The notes under the pieces are model-generated. The model ran no database searches, was not told the origin of the DNA, and saw nothing but the letters and a program-made list of their open reading frames with translations. 64,000 bases of DNA, from the NCBI RefSeq assembly GCF_048544455.1, contig NC_133537.1, positions 2,897,807 through 2,961,806 on the forward strand, in the 5' to 3' direction. The position numbers were made by a program, and so were the translations under genes. Below, in pieces: positions 56,401-64,000 of this stretch. Source of the stretch: Silene latifolia (Eukaryota > Streptophyta > Magnoliopsida > Caryophyllales > Caryophyllaceae). Position 1 is the first letter of the stretch, and every line of letters begins with the position of its first letter.

Positions 56401-59168
56401 TGGGTCAAGGTGGTTGAGAAGGCTAAACTAGTGTCAGCTAGTCGATTGTTGGTGGGTAGCTCGCTGGTGTGGGTTGAGTGTTGATCGCGATAAGCTTTTA
56501 ATTACTCGGTTGATAACTTGAGGGTACCACTTTGGTGTGTAACTTTTGTAATATATTTTTGAAGTAATGATGATTCTTTACTTACACTGCCAGTTGAGAT
56601 TTTATCTTTTTGCCAACTGATTCAGTGATGGAATGATGCTGATGTATATCTTATTACTATGGAAACACCTAGGTCTAAGTGGTTGATAGTGTTATATTTA
56701 CTTCTTAGTCTATAATACTTCTACATATCAACTTACCAGATGTCTCATGACTGCAAGGATTTTAAACTTCTGCAGATGACATTTTTTTTGATGCTGAAGA
56801 AGATTTCTCAGATGAAGAAACTTTATGCTTTTATGATGCTGTTGTGGAAAATGATTCATCTTTTGGGGCTCCAATTGATTTGAGTGTCTCTCTTGAAGAA
56901 GCAGTTGAAGACGACGTCAAAATCTTGCGTACTCCCCCACCACCCAATGAACCTTATAAAAGAAGAAAGGTCACAAGATCTGACAATACTCGAACTGAGT
57001 TTGGTACCTTCTCAGAAACTCCAAGAACTCCCCCCAAAGGAATTGTCAACCCATTAAATCATAATGCGATTAACATTGAATCTACTGAATACAAAGACGT
57101 GTTACTTTTATTTAGATTCAATGACAGAGACCTTCCTTATAAATTAAGAGACATAGTCATGTCTGACCTGCGTTTACTGACTCTCTTGGAATCTGGTCTT
57201 CCATCTTGGGTTATATTTCTTCAATCATACCCCGTCTTTTGCCATGTTTATCGACCATGGATGTGTCCTCTTGCAAGAGCTTTGTATGTGGTCATTTCAG
57301 TTGCTACTGTTGTTATTGGGTTTTATGACCTATACAAGAATGTCCCACTACTTAAGGCAACTGCGTCTCATTTGTTTGGACCCTTGTTTGATTGGATAGA
57401 AACTTGGGAGATGGTGTCCAGGGTCAAGTACCTGGGAACAATGCTATTTCTACATAATTTTGAGAAGGCCGTTAAGTGGATGTTGATGATAACTCGGACT
57501 ACAAAATCATTCTTTTCCGTTCTTGCTCAGCCAATATTAGAGCCGCTTATGGAGTTTTCCAATTTATTTGGTCCATTCTGGACTCTCTGTATTCAAATGG
57601 CAGAGAATTCCTTTTCAGTCATCTGGATTATGCTCGGATCTACTTGTAGTTTTCTTGGAAATATGATCGAGATTGTCGTATTGCCAATCTGGTGGATCCT
57701 GTCAATTATCTGGATGGCAGGTAATTTGTCAACTTATATGATGCCTTACTCTTAATGAGATTATCTGAAGCTTCATATAATTCTGTAGGTAACTGCTGTA
57801 ACATTATTTATTTTCATCTTTTTGCAGCAATGTCTATCATATTGCCGATCTTGTGGGCTTTCTGGGAAATCTTATATGCTCCTGTCCGTTTGATTCTTGC
57901 ACTAACAAGTTCTATAGCTTATCTTTGTACCCTAGTATATGAAATGCTTGGGGAAGTGTGGTCTTCTGTTTGTAGCTTATTTAGCATTGCTTCAGCTACT
58001 GAGAGAACTGTTACAACATATGAGGCATCGATGTGGCGCTCATTGTGGAATGATCTTTTCTCAAAAGTGCTTGCCAAAACTCTCATCACTTCTGAATTTG
58101 AGCCTTTGCTTTGGTTATTTGCGTGAATTGCTTAGCTTTTTTGCTTACATCTTGTTTTCTTTCCTCTGATAGGTCTTTCGTGCTGTTAGAAGCATTCTGA
58201 ATGGGTTTGTTGCTTTCTTCGCCGCTTGCAACAGACATCGACTTAGGTGCGTTATGGACATTGTTTTATTCTTTGCTTGGTTCAATTTCACTTCAAGTTT
58301 CTGAATTATCACGTAGCTTTAAAAGCAGGTTTGTCGTATAGATTTTGGAGGCCTTGTTCAAAATATTGAAGTGAGGCTCCTAAATTAGAAGAAAAAACAA
58401 ATAAACCAACAGATTAAATATAAACTTCATATCTTATACGGAGTATAAAAATAATACTTGTAATAAAAAAACAAATTGTTCTTATTTTGAGCTTCAATCT
58501 TCAATACAAAGTAATAAGGAAAACCAAATTCTTATTTTGAGCTCTATTACTCTTGCAAAACTATCTCCGCCCCAAAAGAGCTCAATTACACATGCAATTA
58601 TAAGGTATAAGCTCTTTCTTGGGACAGGAATGTGATAATTTTAATTTTTTTTCTTACTGTGCAGTATATATAACCACATAAAGGAGCTCATCCAGAAACT
58701 ATCCGGCGAACCTTATCGATCAGAGCATATAGATCCTCCTCATAGAAAAAGGCACGTGGGCTCACATCATCCGACGCCGATGTCTAAAACCCCAAAGTTG
58801 GTGAGTTGTTCAAGAAGTTGATGTTTGCAAGTCATTAAGTAACACACACTTGAATTTGCATCTTTGACTTCAACCATCATATCTGAGCTTATCAGTCTGA
58901 TAATATAAAAGGGTTCTATAACTCTATTAGAGAGAATCATGAACTATAGGTACATAGTTTGGACGGGGAGGGAGAGGGGGTCGCGAACCAACTTTGTTCT
59001 TATACAGGCGACATGGTTTGAAGTCTGGCCAGATGAACGGCTAAACCCTGAACTATGTATCAGTGTGTTGCCCTCAATCTAAAAGAAGTAGGTCGTTGTG
59101 GTTGTACATTTACCTAATGATTTTGATATGTTTTATTACAGGTAAAGTCAGTCGATAAACAAATGTAA
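53458..59168 (+). CDS. Multi-pass membrane protein of unknown function, nine exons, 694 residues
   Basis: Exons 53458-53513, 54642-54783, 54876-55193, 55276-55423, 56776-57720, 57828-58066, 58173-58246, 58665-58800, 59142-59168; phases join exactly and every intron is GT-AG. I recall this as a conserved plant protein without assigned function. Order: 19-66 soluble, with FYILVDNRPWLEGLGS; 67-172 basic, lysine-rich; 173-245 with RRWEFDS, SSWFSG and an acidic FFDAEEDFSDEE; about 250-300 with a KRRK cluster and TPPPP/TPRTPP; one or two hydrophobic stretches at 360-410; a cluster of several at about 490-590; then a basic tail. Most introns lie at conserved-looking junctions. Weak points: the exon 6 donor (AAAA|GTGCTT) is poor, and the end may instead read through exon 8 into TTGGTGAGTTG and stop 7 codons on. 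No signal peptide. Confidence 0.82.
53514..54641 (+). other. Intron 1 of the membrane-protein gene with poly(T) and a Stowaway MITE
   Basis: Donor GTGAGT is followed at once by 24 T (53519-53542). A Stowaway-like MITE follows at 53559-53647 (CTCCCTCCGTCTCAATTTG ... CAGACGGAGGG). The rest (53650-54630) holds no coding frame that joins the gene. Confidence 0.7.
53559..53647. mobile_element. Stowaway-like MITE in intron 1 (89 bp)
   Basis: Canonical CTCCCTCCGTC left end and GACGGAGGG right end in inverted orientation, with GTTTACCTTTGATTAA next to the left end as in the copy at 53147. It lies about 50 bp from the exon 1 donor. Confidence 0.8.
55500..56030. mobile_element. Retroposon-derived fragment(s) in intron 4
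   Basis: 55510-55632 reads CAACAACATCAG, then GATTTGGGGTCGGCTGACAT, and ends in an A-rich run (55621-55630), a pattern I know from 3' parts of plant retroposons (SINE or RTE-type LINE). The downstream part, 55930-56030 (CCTCTCGGTCACCATTCCCT and following), looks like another piece of dispersed repeat. Borders are uncertain. The 113-codon frame at 55933-56274 falls here, is cut off from the exons in phase, and is rejected as a gene. Confidence 0.45.
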
Positions 59169-59880
59169 CATGTAGAGAAATAGGAGTTGATTCGGGATAC
59201 ATTCATTCTTCTTCAACAGAGAGAGTCTTACCATTTCCTCATCATCAGGCAAATACAGTTACACCGTTTTACCTTGTATTTGTTAATTCTTTCTACAGTC
59301 ACCGTGTCAATAGCTTGTTGTATAGATACAAAATGAGATGTAAATAGCATACGTAATGTGTAAAATACTAAAATTTTCCTGCAATCAATTAGTCTTGATC
59401 TGCAGATATCAGCAAATTTGGAAGTAGTGTATAAATGTCAATCTACTTCATCAATCGACCGATGTCTCTATCTATAGAATTCAATCAAGTATTAGCTTCG
59501 TTAATCATCATTTCTGTTGCATGTTTACATTATCTGGTTGGTTTTACTGACGGTTTTTAAGGGCCAAAAGTTGCGCTCAAACTGTAACAGGGTGTGGCCG
59601 TGTGGGTAGTGTTTGCATTTAACTCAAGGGTGATCCTATAACGCCACGCCACTGTGCCTTTGTATATTGCCATGGCCAAGTGGTTTAACACTTTGAGCTC
59701 AACTTTTGGTTAATTCAAGAAGTCAGCAAAGGAGTATGAAGTATAAATAACAGCTGGTCTCTCTTGTGACGGGGGCAAATGTGACCATTTTACAATAAAA
59801 ATTAACCATTCACAACTCGGGTGGAAATGTTTCCTTTGGCAATATTTGAACACGAAAACAGAAGTCGTGTTCAAACAATA
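59169..59880. other. 3' region of the membrane-protein gene and spacer, no gene seen
   Basis: Untranslated 3' end followed by intergenic DNA; no canonical AATAAA within 200 bp of the stop. An imperfect inverted repeat TTTGAACACGA/TCGTGTTCAAA lies at 59845-59876, directly against the Helitron end. Confidence 0.45.
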
Positions 59881-60734
59881 CTAGTGTAGATCCCGCGCAA
59901 ATGCGCGGTAAATATAGGCCTTTTAATTTTTAGTGTATTAGTTATAGATTTTAGATTTATATCTCGCGAATTTTTATAAAAAATAACTAATATTAAAATT
60001 AATCAAAAGAATTGAATAATTTCATGAATTTTGTTTTTTATGAAAATATTTTAACTACATCAAATTTTTTAAAAATTCTTTTTTCGTCATGAAGTTAATA
60101 ATAGGAGATACAATTTTTATGTATAGATTATTTTAAATGGAAAATTAGTTTAATAAATGAAAATCTAATTTATTTCCATATATAAGTTTGAGCATTTTGG
60201 AGGGAAAACTTTAGAGAAGTTGTATTCTCTTAGTATATAAATAAGGAAGATTTATACTTTTAAAATTTGCACTTCATTAATATTTATCAACTCGCTCCAT
60301 TGTATTTTGATATGAAAAAAAAATTGAAATGAAAAACTAATAAAAAAAATTATTTAAGTTGTGCATTTTTTTTAGTGAATGTTTTTTGTCACGAAGCTAA
60401 TAGTAAATATGTGTCAAGTTATTCACTACAGTAATAATTATTGCATTACTGAAAAATTTAGCTAACTTATACTTTGTAATTTAATATTATTTTAATGAAA
60501 AAAATTATAATTATGAATTTATTTAAAAAAATAAAGTTTATTTATAAGAATATATTTATTGAAAAGATAATAATGTAATGAAAGAAAATTTTATTTATTA
60601 CCTTATTTAGCTAGATGCTTTTTGGAGGGAAAACTAAGAGAATTTTTATTCTCTTAGTAGTAGGGGGGATTTTACTTGTGAGCGCATAAAATAAACCATT
60701 TGAACATGAAAACAGTAGTCTTGTTCAAACAATA
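59844..60734. repeat. 37-bp direct repeat flanking the 0.8-kb Helitron
   Basis: The segment starting ATTTGAACACGAAAACAG occurs at 59844-59880, ending exactly at the Helitron terminus, and again with three mismatches at 60698-60734, 28 bases beyond the other terminus. A TTTCCTTTGGCAAT-like stretch lies before the left copy and after the right copy. Confidence 0.85.
59881..60669 (-). mobile_element. Non-autonomous Helitron, 0.8 kb
   Basis: On the minus strand it starts TCCCCCCTACTACTAAGAG (60669 downward) and ends CTAG (59884-59881). A hairpin CCGCGCATTTGCGCGG lies a few bases before the end, and the site is A^T on both sides. A 10-bp inverted repeat (CTAAGAGAAT/ATTCTCTTAG) lies just inside the 5' end. 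A second, truncated copy of the 5' end (ACTAAGAGAATACAACTTCT...TTTTCCCTCC) sits internally at about 60200-60237. Body very AT-rich, no coding capacity. Confidence 0.78.
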
Positions 60735-61873
60735 TTTCCTTTGACAATTCGAATGGACGTGTTTATAAAGACAGTATAACTCATGGAATCATCAGAGAGA
60801 AACACAGTCCTGATCATCAGAATGTCGTACATTTCTAGTCATCAATACAACAAAATTCCATGGGCAATGACTGCAAAGACATTAACCGTATCAAAGGTCG
60901 TACCGGACTACGTTTCTTTTTTTCCCGATTTTCCTACCACGTATCCGAGGTCTCTTGAGGAGCTACCCTATTCGATTTTAACCCCAAAAAACAAGTATCA
61001 CTCCCTTTTTCACAATTAACCGAGTTTGGGAAACCAGCAGCCTTAAATGTCCCCGGTTGGTCCTCAAATTTGTGTAGCCGCTTTATCTAACCCGAGGGAT
61101 ATTCCGTGCTATTTCCGGTGAATTTTGTTTTCGGACTCTAGAATCACGAAATCCGTCTATTATACACTTCAATTTGAACCATTACAGAGGTCGTACCGGA
61201 ACATGTTTTTTTTCTCCTGGTTTCTACCACATATCCGAGGTGTCTTAAGGAGTTACCCTATTTGATTTTAATCCCAAAAAACAAGTATCAATCCATTTTT
61301 AACAATTATCCGAGTTTGGGCAGTACCAACAGCCTCAAATGTCTCCGGTTGGTCCTCAAATTTTGTGTGGTCGCTTTATCTGACCCGAGGGACCTTCCGT
61401 GAGATTTCCGGTGAATTTTGTTCCGGGACCCTGAAATCTCGAAAACCGTGTATACACTTTAATTTGAGACATTCCAAATGTTGTACCAGACTATGTTTCT
61501 TTTGCTCCTGGTTTTCCTACCACGTATCTAAGGTCTCTTGAAGAGTTACCCTATTTGATTTTAACTCAAAAAACAAGTATCAATCCCCTTTTCCCAATTA
61601 TCCGAGTTTGGGCTGATGTTGGTTTATAGAATACCAGCAGCCTCAAATGTCCCCGGTTGGCTCTCAAATTTTGTGTGGCTGCTTTATCTGACCTGAGGGG
61701 CATTCCGTAAGGTTTTCGGTCCGGGACCCTGAAGTCCTGAAGACCGTGTATTAATGTATTATACACTTTAATTTGAGCCATTTCAGAGGTCGAATCAGAC
61801 CATGTTTCTTTTTCTCCAGGTTTTTCTAGCACAAATCTGAGGTCTCTTGAAGAAATACCCTATTAAACTTTAA

Positions 61874-62125
61874 CACCCCCCCCCCCCCCAAAAAAAATGT
61901 CAATCCATTTTTCACAATTATCCGAGTTTCGGCTTATGCGGGTTAATAGAATACCAACAATCTCAAAAGTCCCCGAGACCCTAAAATCCCGAAAACCGTG
62001 TATTATACACTTAAATTTGAATCTTTCCAGAAGTCGTACCAGACTATGTTTCGTTTTCTCCCGATTTTTATACCACGTATTTGAGGTCTCTTGAGAAGTT
62101 ACCCTATTCGATCCCCCCCCCCAAA
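61874..62125. repeat. Two poly(C)-poly(A) expansions at the same monomer position
   Basis: In most units this site reads TTTTAACCCCAAAAAAC. At about 61874-61897 it has become a run of about 16 C followed by 8 A, and at 62113-62129 about 10 C followed by 8 A. Confidence 0.85.
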
Positions 62126-63817
62126 AAAAAGTATCAATCCTTTTTCACAATTATCCGAGTTTGGGCTCATGTTGGTTTATAGAATACCAGTAGCCTCAAA
62201 TTTCCCTGGCTGGTTCTCAAATTTTGTGTGGTCTCTTTATCTGACGCGAGGGACTTTCCGTGAGATTTTCAGTGAATTTTGTCCCGGGATCCTAGAATCC
62301 CGAAAATCGGGTATTATACACTTTAATTGAGCCATTACAGAGGTCGTACCGGACCATGTTTCTTTTTCTCCCGATTTTCCTACCACATATCCGAGGTCTC
62401 TTGAGAAGTTACGCTATTCAATTTTAACTCCAAAATGGAAGTATGAATCCTTTTTTCACAATTATCCGAGTTTGGGTTAATGCTAGTTTATAAAATAACA
62501 ACGGCCTTAAATGTCCCCGTTTGGTCCTCAAATTATGTGTTACCGTTTTATCTGATATGAGGGACCTTCCGTGAGATATCCGGTGAATTTTGTTCCGGGA
62601 CCCCGAAATCCTAAAAACCGTATAATACACACTTCGATTTGAGACATTCTAGAGGTTGTATCGGAGCATGTTTCTTTTTCTTCCGGTTTTTTCCACCACG
62701 TATCCGAGGTCTCTCGAGGAGTTAACCTATTCGATTTTAACCCTCAAGTAAAAGTATCAATCCATTTTCACAATTATCCGAGTTTCGGCTGATGCTGGTT
62801 TATAGGATACCAATAGCCTCAAATGTCCGCGGTTGGTCCTCAAATTTTGCGTGGCCTCTTTATCTTACCTGAGGGATCTTCCTTCAGATTTTCAGTGAAT
62901 TTTGTTCCGGGACCCTAGAATCCCGGAAATCGTATATTATACACTTCTATTTGACCAATTCCATAGGACGTACCGGACCATGTTTTTTTCTCTCGGTTTT
63001 ATACTATATATCTGAGGTCTGTTGAGGAATTACCCTATTCGATTTTAATCCCAAAAAATAAGTATAAATCCATTTTCAGAATTATCCGAGTTTTGGCTCA
63101 TGCCGGTTTATAGAATACCAACGGCCTCAAATGTCCGCGGTTGGTCCTCAAATTTTGTATGACCGCTTTATCTGATCCGAGGAACCTTCAGTGAGATTTA
63201 CGGTGAATTTTGTTCCGGGACCTTGAAATCCCGAAAACGGTGTATTATGCACTTCCATTTGAGACATTCCATATGTTGTATCGGACCATATTTCTTTTTC
63301 TCGCAGTTCTTCTACCACATATCCGAGATCTCTTGAAAAATTACGCTATTCAATTTTAACACCAAAATACAAGTATCAATCCTTTTTTCACAATTTTACG
63401 AGTTTGAGCTAATGCTGATTTATAGAATACCAACAGCCTCAAATGTCTCCGGTTGGTCCTCAAATTTTGTGTGGCCGCTTTATCTGATCTAAGGGGCCTT
63501 CCGTGACATTTCCCAAGAGTTTTTTGTGTAGCCCTGAAATCCCGAAAACCGTGACACTTCAATTTGAGCCTTTTCAGAGGTTGTACCGGACCATGTTTCG
63601 TTTTTATCCGGTTTTCTACTACATATCCGAGGTCTTTTGAGGAGTTACCCTATTCAACTTTAACAACAAAAAACAAGTATGAATCCATTTTTCACAGTTA
63701 TCCGAGTTTGGGTTGATCCTGGTTAGTAAAATACCAGCAGCCTCAAATGTCCCCAGTTGTTACTCAAATTTTGTGTGGCCGCTTTATCTGACCTGAAGGA
63801 CTTTCCGTGAATTTTTT

Positions 63818-63992
63818 TCTAATGTTGGTTTATATAGTACCAACAGCCTCAAATATCCCCGATTGGTTCTCAAATTTTGTGTGGCCGCTTTATCTGACCT
63901 GAGGGACCTTCTGTGCGGTTTCCGCTGAATTTTGTTCCGGGACCCTTGGATCCCGATAACCGTGTATTATACACTTCTATTTCAGTCATTCC
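63818..63992 (+). repeat. Partial monomer duplication in the diverged array
   Basis: After CTTTCCGTGAATTTTTTTCT the sequence jumps back to AATGTTGGTTTATATAGTAC and repeats the central part of the unit (CAACAGCCTCAAAT ... CTTTATCTGACCTGAGGGAC), giving a unit of about 418 bp. Confidence 0.8.
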
Positions 63993-64000
63993 AAAGGTCG

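Larger units (their letters stand above)
60893..64000 (+). repeat. Diverged satellite array, relative of the 335-bp family (forward orientation)
   Basis: About ten tandem units. The anchor GGTCGTACCGGAC or variants recurs near 60896, 61190, 61480, 61788, 62033, 62342, 62652, 62968, 63275, 63575 and 63993, mostly 290-316 apart, with one short (about 245) and one long unit. Blocks shared with the left array, in the same order: TTTCTTTTTCTCC, AATTATCCGAGTTT, CTTTATCTGACC-GAGG, GAATTTTGTTCCGGGACC, GTGTATTATACACTT. Between these blocks similarity is low, and units differ much more from each other than in the left array. The array runs off the right edge. No gene is supported; frames such as 60783-61019 and 62091-62330 are repeat-derived. 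Confidence 0.92.

Noticed and set aside
57755-58126. Separate gene starting at 57755
   Set aside because: Its coherent part is exon 6 of the nine-exon gene (57828-58066); the residues before the acceptor and after the donor are intron read-through.

Overview
The window is plant nuclear DNA: single-exon and multi-exon genes with GT-AG introns, AT-rich intergenic DNA, and dense plant transposons (Helitrons, Stowaway and other MITEs, a tRNA-derived SINE, a Copia-type solo LTR). The recurrent TACTCCGTAT/CTCCCTCCGTC-type MITE ends are common in Caryophyllales. The ~335/313-bp satellite resembles in size the subtelomeric satellites I recall from Silene. The species call is an inference, not a demonstration.

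Layout. Positions 1-36001 are one tandem satellite of roughly 108-110 monomers, in three orientation blocks: 1-7138 (reverse), 7139-18836 (forward), 18837-36001 (reverse). 'Forward' is defined here as the strand reading CCGTGTATTATACACTTC. A 500-N scaffold gap (36002-36501) closes the array. From 36502 to about 60890 lies a gene island. A strongly diverged relative of the same satellite fills 60893-64000. The window therefore starts and ends inside satellite DNA.

Gene island. Two tandem germin-like genes of the ABP19/ABP20 type (41139-41771, 43944-44576) encode predicted secreted cupins. A two-exon gene (47921-51387) encodes a DNL/Zim17-type zinc-finger protein, the HSP70-escort family, with a mitochondrial-type leader. 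A nine-exon gene (53458-59168), which no single reading frame shows, encodes a 694-residue multi-pass membrane protein of unknown function. All four are on the + strand. Apart from the duplicated germin-like pair, nothing indicates that they work together.

Mobile DNA. Three non-autonomous Helitrons (36639-39756, 45274-46306, 59881-60669) all lie on the minus strand, each with TC/CTAG ends, a 3' hairpin and an A^T insertion site. There is also a SINE with a perfect 19-bp target duplication, a hAT-like MITE with an 8-bp target duplication, a 169-bp foldback element with 66-bp arms, a 29-bp-TIR MITE and several Stowaway-like MITEs, plus a solo LTR.

The most notable signals are the satellite architecture (orientation switches, an inverted duplication around 7.1 kb, a ~5.86-kb higher-order repeat, a conserved dyad box) and the two diverged satellite families bracketing the gene island. 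The many overlapping open frames inside the satellite are not genes. No tRNA, rRNA or CRISPR was seen.
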